From an uncultured Eubacteriales bacterium (GTDB lineage: Bacteria; Bacillota; Clostridia; Lachnospirales; Cellulosilyticaceae), in NCBI GenBank assembly GCA_900551325.1, contig URVM01000002.1:248001-312000 (forward strand): a DNA stretch of 64,000 bases, written 5' to 3'. A model generated the notes under the pieces. It did not search any database. It saw only the letters and a program-made list of their open reading frames with translations, and was not told where the DNA came from. Below are positions 1 through 9,693 of the stretch, piece by piece. The position numbers were made by a program, and so were the translations under genes. Positions within the stretch are counted from its first letter, which is position 1. Every line of letters begins with the position of its first letter.

Positions 1-532
1 GTACCAAGAGCTTGATTAAAGAAATTAAAAATGTTAATCCTGTAAAAATTAAACTAATTTCTCCTCCTTTAACAATCAAGTAGAGAAACACTATAGGTGT
101 AACGATGCACCTCACCACTATATCTTGCCAATAACACCTTAGTTCAATGGGATCCTCTTCTAAACGATGCTGCGCTTCTCCCTCTGGTATTCTCATCACC
201 TCTTCATATTCTTTATCTAAAAATCTCCCCAGTATAATCCGATCATGCTTAAGACAATTATCGAACATGATCACTTCCCCAATCATCCCAATACTTGGAA
301 TAACCACTACCATAATACCTACACAAATTAATATTTTCCCAATTTGTTCCGTACCCAATGCCAAATTTAAACTAAATACTGCATCTGCAAATGCTCCTAA
401 AATGCTTGCCATATAGACCATTAATAATGCAGTCCCACCTTCGTCTACTAAGTACCATATTGTTGATGGAATCATTGCTTTACGGCAATCTTGGAGAATA
501 AGTTTTCTTAATTTTCGACTAGGTTGCTTCAT
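1..532 (-). CDS. ABC exporter half-transporter, membrane domain (partial, runs off the left edge)
   Basis: An open minus-strand frame starts at the ATG at 532 (MKQPSRKLRKLILQDC) and stays open to base 1. The 177 visible residues hold several hydrophobic segments (for example LLMVYMASILGAFADAVFSL and IVVRCIVTPIVFLYLIV) separated by a charged loop, as in the membrane half of ABC exporters. The ATP-binding half would lie outside the window. The start overlaps the end of the upstream ABC gene by 14 bases, so the two are probably translationally coupled and form a heterodimeric exporter. The substrate cannot be read from the sequence. Confidence 0.75.
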   Translation of the reverse strand, partial: MKQPSRKLRKLILQDCRKAMIPSTIWYLVDEGGTALLMVYMASILGAFADAVFSLNLALGTEQIGKILICVGIMVVVIPSIGMIGEVIMFDNCLKHDRIILGRFLDKEYEEVMRIPEGEAQHRLEEDPIELRCYWQDIVVRCIVTPIVFLYLIVKGGEISLIFTGLTFLISLIKLLV

Positions 533-2099
533 AATAAATCTCTCCTTCCTTAAGGATATACACCTGATCTACAATACTATCAAAAACAGGATCATGAGTA
601 ATAATGAGTGTGCCACCACACCTCTTCTTTACCCTTTCACATAAGACCTGCTTACTTTGCACATCTAAATTATTAGTGGGTTCATCTAGTAACAACAGTC
701 TTGGGTTAACAATTAATGCTAGTACTAAAAATACTTTTTTACGTTCTCCTCCTGAAAGTTGATTAATCGTAGATTGATTAATCAACTTTTCTGTTAACCC
801 AAACTCCTGGGCAAGATGAAGTGCCTCACTCATTTTGTTTGGTATGATCATCTCATAGAGTTCTTTTGGAGAAAATCCAAACTCTGTATCTTCTTGTGGA
901 AGATAAAAAATATCTGTCAACAATCCTTCTTCTTTCATCTCCCCTGCTATAACGCCTCCCACTCTTATTAATCCCTCTTGACAATTTACAAGTCCTGTTA
1001 TTAATCTAAATAGAGTAGATTTTCCTATTCCATTCTCACCTTTAATCACACAAACTTTTTCCTCTGCTAATACACACTCTACTTGATTAAATATATTTTT
1101 CCCTTCATACCCATAAGAAGTATTTAATAACTCTATCTTTGATCCTTTTATTCGCTCACCTGATATACTTACCTGCCCACACCATTTTAAAATACGCTCT
1201 TCTGCTGTCTTAGCTACTGCAAATTCTGGAATTAAATCAAAAACCATCTTAACTGCTGCAAAGAATCCCCCAGATAATGTAATAGCCTGAACCCCTATTT
1301 CAAGAGAAGTATATTCTACAAGTACTAACATCCCTATTATGCCGTAAGCTCCATACTTAAGAATGTTTTCTACTAACTTATTCATTGCATTATTTGCATT
1401 CGCTGTGTAAATAGACGTACTTCCAATCTTACTGTACACCTTATGTAGCTGTCCTAGCTTTTCTAGCCACCACTCTTTCAAGTCATACATCTTGATCGTA
1501 GCTAACCCGCGATATCCCTCTAAAGTAAAATCTGTAAGTTTTGCCTCTATATCTCTACAGTTGTCATAATTAACCTGCATATATTTCTTTACAATACAAG
1601 GTGGTATAACTTGTACCAAAGCAAGAATGAATAATGCAAGGGCTACCCCTATGCTTTTGCTTCCTAAAAAAACAAAATAGACCAACGCAGTCAGTATTCC
1701 TACTCCAAAGTTAGGATACATAGAAATGTTTCTGCTGGTCACCTTTTCAAAATCATTACTTAGTCCTTCCACTGCTACTCCATATTTTGACCCATAAAGC
1801 ACATGCAATGGATTAGTCAGAAACTGCTTATAAAGAGCCACTTTGCACTTTTGTAATGTTTGTGATACTAGCTTTTCATAAGCTACTTCTCCTATCCCTT
1901 TTAAAATATTTGCTCCTATTATTATGCCTAAAAGGACTAAAGATCCATTGATTACACCTTCTACATCCCCCTCTGTTGCACACATAACCACCTTCGACAT
2001 GAGTTTAGCCGTAAATAACCCTATTGGTATAGGTATAAGCTTTAATACCCCAGAAAATAAACTCACTCCCTTTGTATAACTCTTTAGCGCTACATTCAT
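519..2099 (-). CDS. ABC transporter, fused permease and ATP-binding protein
   Basis: A 526-residue half exporter. Residues 1-300 contain about six hydrophobic segments. Residues 320-526 form the nucleotide-binding domain, with Walker A GENGIGKST, signature LSGGE, Walker B LLLLDEPT and H-loop ITHD. It should pump a substrate outward using ATP and probably pairs with the gene that overlaps its 3' end. This layout is common for peptide or drug exporters in Firmicutes. No precursor peptide or immunity gene is visible next to it, so the substrate is unknown. Confidence 0.9.
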   Translation of the reverse strand: MNVALKSYTKGVSLFSGVLKLIPIPIGLFTAKLMSKVVMCATEGDVEGVINGSLVLLGIIIGANILKGIGEVAYEKLVSQTLQKCKVALYKQFLTNPLHVLYGSKYGVAVEGLSNDFEKVTSRNISMYPNFGVGILTALVYFVFLGSKSIGVALALFILALVQVIPPCIVKKYMQVNYDNCRDIEAKLTDFTLEGYRGLATIKMYDLKEWWLEKLGQLHKVYSKIGSTSIYTANANNAMNKLVENILKYGAYGIIGMLVLVEYTSLEIGVQAITLSGGFFAAVKMVFDLIPEFAVAKTAEERILKWCGQVSISGERIKGSKIELLNTSYGYEGKNIFNQVECVLAEEKVCVIKGENGIGKSTLFRLITGLVNCQEGLIRVGGVIAGEMKEEGLLTDIFYLPQEDTEFGFSPKELYEMIIPNKMSEALHLAQEFGLTEKLINQSTINQLSGGERKKVFLVLALIVNPRLLLLDEPTNNLDVQSKQVLCERVKKRCGGTLIITHDPVFDSIVDQVYILKEGEIYYEAT

Positions 2100-2201
2100 T
2101 TCTTTGTTCCCCCTTGTTACCTTTTAATCTTATTTCATTTTATATTGACTTTTCCAGGTCCTCAATACTAATCATTTTTCGGAACTATTCTTTATACAAA
2201 A

Positions 2202-2231
2202 AAGATACAACCTACAAACTAGGTTGTATCT
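2202..2231. terminator. bidirectional terminator hairpin
   Basis: An 11-base inverted repeat (AGATACAACCT / AGGTTGTATCT) with a 7-base loop. It overlaps the last codons of the downstream-facing CD3324-like gene, and A/T runs lie on both sides. Confidence 0.7.
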
Positions 2232-2497
2232 CTTTTACTGCCATAAATTATTTTTTTAATACTTGCTTGAGATAGATAATATATAGAACACAGCTCTTCT
2301 ACTTTATACCCTGACCTGTATTTTTCTCTAATCTCATTATTTCTTATTTGCAATTGGGCTTTACTGCCATTCTTCTCTCCCCATGCTTTTTTTCGACCCT
2401 CTTCATTGGGGATATAAATATATTGGCCTTTTATATACTTCTGGATTTCCTTAACTAAATCTAGCGGTAATACTTGTTCTGCTTTAATGTGCTTCAT
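2219..2497 (-). CDS. CD3324 family protein, small Mor-like helix-turn-helix protein
   Basis: A 92-residue protein resembling the CD3324 family, small DNA-binding proteins related to the Mor transcription activator of phage Mu. The N-terminal half has the typical QYIYIPNEEGRKKAWG segment. The C-terminal part (EIREKYRSGYKVEELCSIYYLSQASIKKIIYG) reads as a helix-turn-helix. A terminator overlaps its 3' end. Its targets are unknown. It lies between the ABC operon and the repeat array and is co-directional with both. Confidence 0.75.
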   Translation of the reverse strand: MKHIKAEQVLPLDLVKEIQKYIKGQYIYIPNEEGRKKAWGEKNGSKAQLQIRNNEIREKYRSGYKVEELCSIYYLSQASIKKIIYGSKRDTT

Positions 2498-2833
2498 AAC
2501 ACTAGCTCCTTAAGAATTTAAATTTAAGTTTCTTAAGGGTGCAGAATCTATTCCAAAAGCACTCTGACGATTAACATTTATTCCATACAGGCAATCGCCT
2601 TAGTCTATTTTCATAGATCCTGCATGGTTAACTCCTCGATTCACCATCTTTCTTATTCCTCCTCTTTTAATGATTACTTTATTAATATTATTCTATACTT
2701 ATAGAGCATAACTTAACTAGTATAATATATTGTTATTATTTTTGAAATATCAAACAATCAACTTACCCATTTTAAACCTTTAATTAATGCCATGATAAAT
2801 TTATCTTTTCTGATTAATGTCATTATTAAATAA

Positions 2834-3043
2834 AAATAGCTTAAAGTCATTATATACTTTAAGCTATCAATAATCTATATTTTCTTTTTTTGAATGATGT
2901 TCTGTTCTCGGTCATACTTCCCTCACCAGAACGGCTGTGTCTCTAAGCTCAGACTTCGCCTTAGCTCGTCTTCACTAAGAGCACGCATGCCTCAGCATGG
3001 GCTGTGTGCTATTGGTAGTCAATATTTATGTAGTTTTGTTTCC
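2834..3043 (-). repeat. R1: attachment-site-like repeat, rlmD 3'-end tail with terminator
   Basis: The stretch 2498-3180 has no gene; it holds this repeat and otherwise nothing recognised. Read on the minus strand, 3043-2996 is the shared arm (GACTACCAATAGCACACAGC region) and 2999-2961 encodes a short tail, AEACVLLVKTS then stop, which matches the C-terminal HVETCVLLSK motif of RlmD/RumA. A terminator follows (stem ATAGCTTAAAGT, 2836-2847 with 2856-2867). The same terminator recurs in R4. It lies about 140 bases downstream of the 3181-5301 gene. Confidence 0.6.
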
Positions 3044-3180
3044 TTTGAAAATTTCTCTTATTTTTTCTTTCAGTAATATTGCCTCTTCTCATGACAATAT
3101 TAATCATTCTTGTTGGTCTAATTGGTGCCTAAATCGGCGATACTTGGTAGCCTAACTTAAAGAAATTGCCTTATGGCTTT

Positions 3181-5301
3181 CTATTGTCTTACAGGAACTC
3201 CCCCAGGTACGTAAGTTTGGCCTACTTCTAAAATGGCATAACTTAACATGGCTGACCCTTGTTTATAGTCTTCTACATTTTTAGAACCTGAGTTCATGAT
3301 ATCTTTTGCGTACTCTCTTGCATATACAAAATTATTAAATCTAGATTCTTGATGTGTCTCTTCTAAGACGTAAGACACGTCTGTCATTTGATCTGCAAAG
3401 GCAATGAGTTGCTCTAAGTTTTCTTTTTCTGCAGTAAGTGCAGGATCTTCTTTAATAACTTGAACTGGCTTACCACCTGGTACATAAGTTTGGCCTACTT
3501 CTAAAATTGAATAACTTAACATGGCTGACCCTTGTTTATAGTCTTCTACATTTTTAGAACCTGAGTTCATGATATCTTTCGCATACTCTCTTGCATATAC
3601 AAAGTTATTAAATCTAGATTCTTGATGTGTCTCTTCTAACACGTAAGACACGTCTGTCATTTGATCTGCAAAGGCAATGAGTTGTTCTAAGTTTTCTTTT
3701 TCTGCAGTAAGTGCACTATTGTCTCTATAAAATACTGGATTTCCCCATGCACCATGGTTATTGCCAGAACCTTTAGGCACATTAACTAATTTGATTGTTT
3801 TTGCATTTTCAGGAATTTCTACTAGGATCGGCTCATAATTATCTTTCCACCCTAAAATATCACTTTGATAAATTAATTGGTCATCTGCATACACTTCAAA
3901 TTGTACTTTTCCATAATGACCATATGCAGTATTATCTCTAACGTTTTTATTAATCCCTACATTTGCTTCAAAGTACTTAATATTTTCACCATCGATACTA
4001 TATGTAGATGAACCCGCTTCTCCTACAAAGAGTCCATTTTCATATGGAAATTCTTCGCCATCTAAATATAAAGAAACTGGTTGAACTGCTAAATTGCCTG
4101 ATAATTTATCAAGTCCACTAGGTAACACTCTTTCAGCGTCAATAACTTTAACTTTAAGTTCTGATTCTGCCTTTTGTCCATCTTTATTTTCGACTTGGTA
4201 AATAACTGTATAGGATCCAGCTTCTTGAGTATTCACATCATTATATATAATTTTAACTGCATCCCTTAGATCTGAATCATAGATATCACCTAGTTCTTTA
4301 ATATACTCTTTAGGATTAAATGTTTCACCTATAGTCATGAGTACTTGGTCTTCTATAGTAATCCATACTCCAGGATACTGGCCCCATTTGTATGGAACGC
4401 CTTCTTTTTCTAATGTAGGCATAATGTGATAAGTTTGATTCGCTTTATGATTTTCAACTTCTCCTCTTAAATACCAGTTTTGGCCGCCCCATGTGGTATC
4501 AGCTAAATACCATTTGCCATTTACCTTTACATGGTTCCAAGCATGGTAACCGCCAGCCTGTCCTTCAACCCAGATGTTTTCAATGCCCATTCTTAATAAA
4601 AGGTACTCAAATCCTTTTGTGTAGCCACCACAAATTGCTTTTTTAGCTAAAAAAGCTCCTCTTAAATCACTTGGTGAACCAGTGTTACTATATCTAATAC
4701 TCTTTTCGTAAGCTTTTTGTACTGCTTGGATAGCTTGGTATATTGTCATATCTTCTTTTATATTTGATAGTATTTGTTGTACCTCTTGTTCAATGGCTAC
4801 TAATGTTTTTTGATAATGATCTTCCTCTGACATTCCATTACCAATATAGAACGATTGCGTCTCAACTATTCCATTTTCATCAGTAACTACTGTTGCTCCC
4901 CAATCTTTTAAGTGGAACATTCTTGGCTCTTGTCTAACTAGATATTTTTGAATATATTGGGCTTCTTGTGCATCAATAGCAATACCCAGTTTTTTATAAT
5001 TGATTACAACTTCTCGATTACCATTTTTTAACGGATACTTATTGTCTGAGTTATCATATTTTAATAAAGCATCTAATGCTACATCCCAAGCTTTTTGCCC
5101 TTCTTGACTTAAAATAGATCTTGCATAGTAAAGTGATGGATCAAATCCTTTACGAACATCGAAATCCTTAATGGTGTTTAATGTAGCTACGGTGCTATAT
5201 TCTAGTTGTGAAGCATAAACGTAGCTAGAATTTATTGAAGCCATTGATAAACTTGCAATCAAAGCTGCTCCAATGAATCGTTTTTTATTCATAATTTTCA
5301 T
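3181..5301 (-). CDS. secreted multidomain protein with transglutaminase-like domain
   Basis: A 706-residue exported protein with a signal peptide at residues 1-30. Residues 150-290 carry a transglutaminase-like fold with the three catalytic positions visible: Cys in KAICGGYTKG, His in GGYHAWNHV and Asp in WYLADTTWG. An Ig-like domain (about 330-400) and an NPCBM/NEW2-like beta domain (about 410-530) follow. Two nearly identical 80-residue segments, ALTAEKENLEQLIAFADQ onward, close the protein. It probably acts on or binds wall or extracellular polymers. There is no LPXTG anchor or SLH domain. The start is preceded by AAGGAG. Confidence 0.8.
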   Translation of the reverse strand: MKIMNKKRFIGAALIASLSMASINSSYVYASQLEYSTVATLNTIKDFDVRKGFDPSLYYARSILSQEGQKAWDVALDALLKYDNSDNKYPLKNGNREVVINYKKLGIAIDAQEAQYIQKYLVRQEPRMFHLKDWGATVVTDENGIVETQSFYIGNGMSEEDHYQKTLVAIEQEVQQILSNIKEDMTIYQAIQAVQKAYEKSIRYSNTGSPSDLRGAFLAKKAICGGYTKGFEYLLLRMGIENIWVEGQAGGYHAWNHVKVNGKWYLADTTWGGQNWYLRGEVENHKANQTYHIMPTLEKEGVPYKWGQYPGVWITIEDQVLMTIGETFNPKEYIKELGDIYDSDLRDAVKIIYNDVNTQEAGSYTVIYQVENKDGQKAESELKVKVIDAERVLPSGLDKLSGNLAVQPVSLYLDGEEFPYENGLFVGEAGSSTYSIDGENIKYFEANVGINKNVRDNTAYGHYGKVQFEVYADDQLIYQSDILGWKDNYEPILVEIPENAKTIKLVNVPKGSGNNHGAWGNPVFYRDNSALTAEKENLEQLIAFADQMTDVSYVLEETHQESRFNNFVYAREYAKDIMNSGSKNVEDYKQGSAMLSYSILEVGQTYVPGGKPVQVIKEDPALTAEKENLEQLIAFADQMTDVSYVLEETHQESRFNNFVYAREYAKDIMNSGSKNVEDYKQGSAMLSYAILEVGQTYVPGGVPVRQ
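3192..3716 (-). repeat. two near-identical tandem repeats inside the transglutaminase-like gene
   Basis: Two copies of about 250 bp, offset by 273 bp (91 codons), encode the C-terminal FIVAR-like segments. Only scattered bases differ between them, so the duplication is recent or kept alike by gene conversion. Confidence 0.9.
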
Positions 5302-5541
5302 CTCCTTATAAGTATATATACATATTCAATTATAATATATAATGATATTTTTCATTAATACAAATTTAAATATATGATAATTATTAACTGATTACGCTAA
5401 AATATATTCCATATGGAGGAAATTTTTACGTTATTTGATGTATACTTTTAAAAATTCACTTGAACTTATTCACAATATTATTAACTTTTCTCTTAATTCA
5501 TGCTATAATAATATCTATTTTATAAAGCGAGGGAGCCTTAC

Positions 5542-5958
5542 ATGAAGTTACAAAAGATACTGAAGGTAATTGTGTTTTTAGCTGTTGTTATAGTGTTGTC
5601 ATTCTATCTATTTATTGTTTCTCAAACCAGTCCAAACGGAGACGAAGTGTCTGTTCAAGGAACTTTTATAGGCATAGAAAAAAATAGCGAAAATATTAAT
5701 GGTCCCCATACATTTATGGGGGTAATACCTACAACTTTCTACAGGGATGCTGTCCTTATAAAAACATCTGATGGGAGCGAGAGGTTTATTCCTATAAGTA
5801 GTAAGAGTCAAGCTTTTAAGAAAACAGGAGAAGATTATCGTTATGAAATTTCTTTTTCCGATATACCTATAGGGACTAAAATTACTGGTTGGTGCCGTCT
5901 TTTATCAAGTATAAATACTTCCTATAGCTCAGATTTAAAAGAGATTACAGTTTATTAA
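5542..5958 (+). CDS. small membrane-anchored protein of unknown function
   Basis: 138 residues with one N-terminal hydrophobic segment (residues 7-27, IVFLAVVIVLSFYLFIV) and a polar extracellular part. I do not recognise the family. A ribosome site (GAGGGAG) precedes the ATG. The next gene on the same strand starts 45 bases later and also encodes an exported protein, so the two are probably one transcript. Both face away from the flanking transglutaminase gene. Confidence 0.65.
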   Translation: MKLQKILKVIVFLAVVIVLSFYLFIVSQTSPNGDEVSVQGTFIGIEKNSENINGPHTFMGVIPTTFYRDAVLIKTSDGSERFIPISSKSQAFKKTGEDYRYEISFSDIPIGTKITGWCRLLSSINTSYSSDLKEITVY

Positions 5959-6003
5959 ACTTTTTTAGTTCATTTTAATTAACTCATTCTATTAGGGGGA
6001 TTT

Positions 6004-6981
6004 ATGAAAAAAATATTTTTATCAAAGTGGTTATTAGTTTTTATACTATCTTCAATTTGTGCGCTACCTATATTTGCAAAAGAAACTCCGGATTTGTTTT
6101 TAGACGGAGTTTCAAAGAATGTTGACATTATTCTTAAGGATTCTAACACTTTAGTTCCATTGAGATTTTGTAGTGAAGAATTAAAGGCGGTTGTAAATTG
6201 GGATAAATCTACACAACAAATAACTATCGAAAAAGGTTCTACTACTCTTGTATTTAAACTAGACTCGATGAACTATATTCACAATACCGAGAACAAGAAT
6301 TTACTTATTGCTCCAACACTAATAAATGGCGTAACCTATATTCCTTTTAGACCCCTTGTAGAAGCTTTAAATGGAGTGGTTGTTTATAATAATGAGCATA
6401 AATTTATTAATATTTATAACCCTGACTCTAAAGCTTACAAAGTCTACAAAACCCTAAACAGTCAAAATGTAATTGAGCATCGTTTTGCTATGCTAGAATC
6501 CCCTCGGATTGCTAATATTCCAGATATAGATGCTACATCACATTATTACATTTTCCCTTTAGAGAATCCGAATGCTAATTATTTTCTAGAGTATCAAGGC
6601 TCCTGGGAAGATGAACCTCTCGTTTCTTTGAAATACTACTCCATAGTTGATGGTATAGCTGTAAATACATGGGGAAGGCAAGTTAATCAAAATGAATCTT
6701 TTTCAGTAAATGTCCACCCACTATTTAAACTAATCGGAGATGCTCCTTTTAAAGATAAAATAGAATTTGGCGTTTGGCCTAATCCTTCAGATTTAAACTA
6801 TTTAATGTTCTATCAAGATACTACAGGTCCAGGCGTATTTTATCTTAATAATATTTGGACAGAATGGTTTCTACTAGATAATTCTATTACTGGCAACGTA
6901 AAAACATCACCTTTCTTTAATAAGAATTTAGTTTTATTTGACATTAATAATCAACCTATCTTGAATAAATATATCAAATAA
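6004..6981 (+). CDS. exported protein with copper amine oxidase N-terminal (stalk) domain
   Basis: 325 residues. A signal peptide (MKKIFLSKWLLVFILSSICA) is followed at residues 30-135 by the stalk domain common in Firmicutes surface proteins: LVPLRFCSEELKAVVNWD, then TYIPFRPLVEALNGVV. The rest (140-325) is not recognised; no amine oxidase catalytic part is present. Probably extracellular. It follows the 138-residue membrane protein with AGGGGG upstream of its ATG. Confidence 0.75.
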   Translation: MKKIFLSKWLLVFILSSICALPIFAKETPDLFLDGVSKNVDIILKDSNTLVPLRFCSEELKAVVNWDKSTQQITIEKGSTTLVFKLDSMNYIHNTENKNLLIAPTLINGVTYIPFRPLVEALNGVVVYNNEHKFINIYNPDSKAYKVYKTLNSQNVIEHRFAMLESPRIANIPDIDATSHYYIFPLENPNANYFLEYQGSWEDEPLVSLKYYSIVDGIAVNTWGRQVNQNESFSVNVHPLFKLIGDAPFKDKIEFGVWPNPSDLNYLMFYQDTTGPGVFYLNNIWTEWFLLDNSITGNVKTSPFFNKNLVLFDINNQPILNKYIK

Positions 6982-7029
6982 ATAGTTGCTACCGCCAGGT
7001 TTGTCGTAACTTGAAAGTTATCCATAATT

Positions 7030-7068
7030 AAAACTCGCCACAAACAATAAAACCATTTTTTTGATATA
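7030..7068. terminator. hairpin downstream of the stalk-domain gene
   Basis: CCACAA pairs with TTGTGG around an AT-rich interior, about 50 bases after the stop codon of the 6004-6981 gene. A weak candidate terminator. Nothing else is seen between 6982 and 7177. Confidence 0.35.
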
Positions 7069-7177
7069 ATTGTGGGGTTTGGAAAACTAATTTTATTATA
7101 TTATACTTTTTTAATATAACAGACTACTCTACTCAATCTTTACCTGTTGTTATCTCCACTAATTTCTAAGTTATAAC

Positions 7178-7330
7178 CCCACACTCTACCTCTATCAAAA
7201 AAATTAAGGCTTACAGGTTTTTTAACTCCTGCAAGCCTTAATTTTACATTGATTATTTTACTAATTTTACAACCGTTTCACAATGGGTTGTGTGTAGCTG
7301 GTAGTCACTTTTGATGTAGTTCATTTACCT
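7178..7330 (-). repeat. R2: attachment-site-like repeat, rlmD 3'-end tail with terminator
   Basis: The minus strand reads arm (DYQLHTTH), then CETVVKLVK and stop (TAA at 7253-7255), then a terminator stem (7201-7244, AAGGCTTGCAGG with CCTGTAAGCCTT), then a conserved end at CCCACACTCTACC. R5-R8 share this form. The 2H phosphoesterase gene ends 11 bases before the arm. Confidence 0.75.
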
Positions 7331-7341
7331 CGCCTGAAAGT

Positions 7342-7749
7342 TTAACAGTATATAGGCGTTCTACTTCTTAAGGTGCAATGTGGCTTATATGGAAATCTAT
7401 TAGGCTTAAATTTAATACTCGATTTTATTATCTCTTCGTGCAACATCCTAAATCTCTCTTCGTCTTTTAGAGTAAATACAAATAAGTCTGTACCAGGAAA
7501 CCTTAAAACATCTTTAAATGAAGCAAGTATTGGACTTGTCTTCATTGCTATGTTTTTTATTGTATCAAAAACTAACTCTTTATCTTGTCCAGGTTCAATT
7601 ACTCCAACACCACTTGATCCGGCCACAGTTATTTCAACTGGTAATGAAGCCCTTAGTATATCTTTATGATAATTTCTAATATCATATATTTTTTCTTTTA
7701 CTGGACTTGGTAACTCAAGAACTATATATGATTGATGTTGAAAATCCAT
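7342..7749 (-). CDS. 2H phosphoesterase / 2'-5' RNA ligase-like protein, probably truncated at its C-terminus
   Basis: 135 residues resembling the LigT/2H superfamily. The second catalytic motif is visible as KPHCTLRS near the C-terminus, but the first HxT motif is degenerate (VEITVAG, with Glu where His is expected). Family members usually continue 30-50 residues past the second motif. Here the frame stops nine residues later, immediately before repeat R2, so the 3' end looks cut off at the repeat. It may be inactive. Confidence 0.6.
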   Translation of the reverse strand: MDFQHQSYIVLELPSPVKEKIYDIRNYHKDILRASLPVEITVAGSSGVGVIEPGQDKELVFDTIKNIAMKTSPILASFKDVLRFPGTDLFVFTLKDEERFRMLHEEIIKSSIKFKPNRFPYKPHCTLRSRTPIYC

Positions 7750-7960
7750 TTAATACTCCCCCTCATCATTGCTACACATATCCATTTCTAACTCCTCAAA
7801 CCCATTTCTTTTATATAAGTTATACCCCTCTTTAGTTAAAGTAAATTTTATCTCCTGATGGCAATGTATCCTCATCATTCAAGTTTCCTATATTTCTATC
7901 AACTATTTTTAGGTTAAAGTTTGTTCCCACATCAAGTGAAATATAGTTAAAGTATAGGCA
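7750..7960 (-). pseudogene. remnant of a GNAT acetyltransferase
   Basis: Minus-strand fragments read SLDVGTNFNLKIVDRNIGNL, EDTLPSGDKI and, after an internal deletion and frame change, EGYNLYKRNGFEELEMDM. The last segment is the usual C-terminal GNAT signature (Y-x-x-x-G-F-E). A longer broken copy of the same gene lies at 28,207-28,455, so both descend from one family. No intact copy is in the window. Confidence 0.6.
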
Positions 7961-8083
7961 AGACAATTTCAGAGGGATGCGTCTGTATTTTAGGCGGCTT
8001 TTTGTTATCAATTTTTTATTTATATAACATTATTATCCTTCATCATTTAAATTGTTCCTAAATTGTCACGAGCCAGGCACGTT

Positions 8084-8104
8084 AGTGGGAGCTTAGCTCC
8101 CACT
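8084..8104. terminator. terminator hairpin overlapping the 39-residue ORF
   Basis: Perfect nine-base stem AGTGGGAGC/GCTCCCACT around TTA. Confidence 0.6.
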
Positions 8105-8212
8105 TGCTAATATCTTTATTCCTTCATGTATTCTCACTATCTCCGCCCACTCTTCTAATTCCTTCCATCTTTGAAGTACTCTTTCTTTGTTTTGTTTTTG
8201 ATTACTCATCAT
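8093..8212 (-). CDS. 39-residue small protein whose stop lies in a terminator hairpin
   Basis: MMSNQKQNKERVLQRWKELE onward, mostly charged and helical, with a good ribosome site (AAAAGGAGGTTTT) before ATGATG. The stop TAA forms the loop centre of the perfect hairpin AGTGGGAGC-TTA-GCTCCCACT (8084-8104). Spacing and ribosome site argue for a real gene. The function is unknown. Confidence 0.5.
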   Translation of the reverse strand: MMSNQKQNKERVLQRWKELEEWAEIVRIHEGIKILASGS

Positions 8213-8588
8213 AAAACCTCCTTTTAGTATTTTGTTATGAAATCAATACATAAAAGAAGAACGTAATATTTAGGTAAGTTGTAAACCTAAATTAGAAAAT
8301 ATTTAAAAATTCATGTTCTCATAATCTAAAGTCAATTAATTAAGAATACTTGAAACTATTAAAGATATCATTTTGAGACTAAGAACATACCTAAAACGGC
8401 TATTACTAATAAGTATACTTTTTGAGATATTCTAAATACATAAGAATTATTTGAATTACATAATAGTTTGAATTATTTACTCCCCATGTGTATACTGACA
8501 ATAGATATTTGAATATACTTGACATTATGCAATACTCTCATTGCGTAGGTATTAAGTGTTTTGAGTTGATGGTGTAATAGGAGGGGTT
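8213..8588. other. AT-rich intergenic stretch
   Basis: No gene, repeat or RNA could be supported here beyond the ribosome site of the following gene (TAGGAGGGG at 8579-8587). It is the divergent promoter region between the 39-residue ORF and the 278-residue protein gene. Confidence 0.5.
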
Positions 8589-9425
8589 ATGAGGAAAAGA
8601 GTAAATCAAGTTATTTTGTGTATAGGTATTTTAGTAGGAATTATAAGTATTTTCCTATTTATACGGTTAGATGTATTGGTTCAAGGATATTTCCTCAAGC
8701 CTACATATAGTATGAACGCAGGTGGAATAACTATGGAGGTAGAAGATTTAATCATAACAGAAGATCGCTTTTCTGTAATTGTGAAGGCTACTAGGGATGA
8801 TGGTGAAAAAATAGGAGAGTGGACTCTTCCTAGGGGGTATAAATGGGATGGGTATGGTCTAGATAGCATGATGCACTCAGGCTATGGTAGCTATCCTTCA
8901 TTCGACGTAAGCGAACTTTTTTGGATTATTCAGGGGGAATATGAAAGTGTAAAAAATCCTGGATATTTAATGTGCACAATCAAAGATCTTAGTTATCAGC
9001 GACCAAAAGACGCCAAGTGGATTGTACGATATAAAGGTCCATGGAAATTAAGTATTCCTCTTAAGGCAACATATCCAACAATAAATAAAACAGTTGATGC
9101 AGAGATTTTAATCGGTTCGACCATAGTTAAACTCAAATATTTGCGATTTGATACATTAGGAGTAACACTTGGCATAGAAAGAGTGTTGTTGGATGCAGAT
9201 ACATCTTTGAAACCTTTAAATGATGCCTATATTAATCAAAAGGATGGTTCACAGATTCCTCTTGGATTGGTTAAGCGTCCATCTGGAAATGAGGATCAAG
9301 AAATTGTTGAGTTGAAGTATATTATTTTGAATGATACATCCACCAATATCCCAAGTTTCTCAACTATTGATATTTTAAACATCCAAAGCATAGTGGTTAA
9401 CGGAGAAAAAATTTTGGTTAACTAA
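8589..9425 (+). CDS. membrane-anchored extracellular protein of unknown function
   Basis: 278 residues. One hydrophobic segment (residues 8-25, ILCIGILVGIISIFLFI) is followed by a mostly beta extracellular part. No family recognised with confidence; the size and layout resemble the extracellular halves of DUF4179-like anti-sigma proteins, but no sigma factor gene is nearby. A strong ribosome site precedes the ATG. Monocistronic by context. Confidence 0.65.
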   Translation: MRKRVNQVILCIGILVGIISIFLFIRLDVLVQGYFLKPTYSMNAGGITMEVEDLIITEDRFSVIVKATRDDGEKIGEWTLPRGYKWDGYGLDSMMHSGYGSYPSFDVSELFWIIQGEYESVKNPGYLMCTIKDLSYQRPKDAKWIVRYKGPWKLSIPLKATYPTINKTVDAEILIGSTIVKLKYLRFDTLGVTLGIERVLLDADTSLKPLNDAYINQKDGSQIPLGLVKRPSGNEDQEIVELKYIILNDTSTNIPSFSTIDILNIQSIVVNGEKILVN

Positions 9426-9693
9426 AAAGCCATATAAGATATGTACCTCATATGGTTTTTAGTTAACCCTGTGTTATTCCAAGTAAGTCCTGAGCCTCTA
9501 GTAGTGCATCTAGAGTTAATATATTCTACAAATAATCTTCTTATCTAGTCCCTGGACTTCGGCAGTCTACTTTTTAAAAAGAGGCACTGTTTTTAAATAA
9601 CAAACTTAGTTTACGTCTCTTAATATTTGTTATTATTCTGAATGAATATGCTATAATAAGCCAAGCACTAATACCAAGGAGGGGAAAATTATT

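Noticed and set aside
7373..7669. Plus-strand 98-residue ORF
   Set aside because: It is antisense to the 2H phosphoesterase gene, has no ribosome site and no family likeness.
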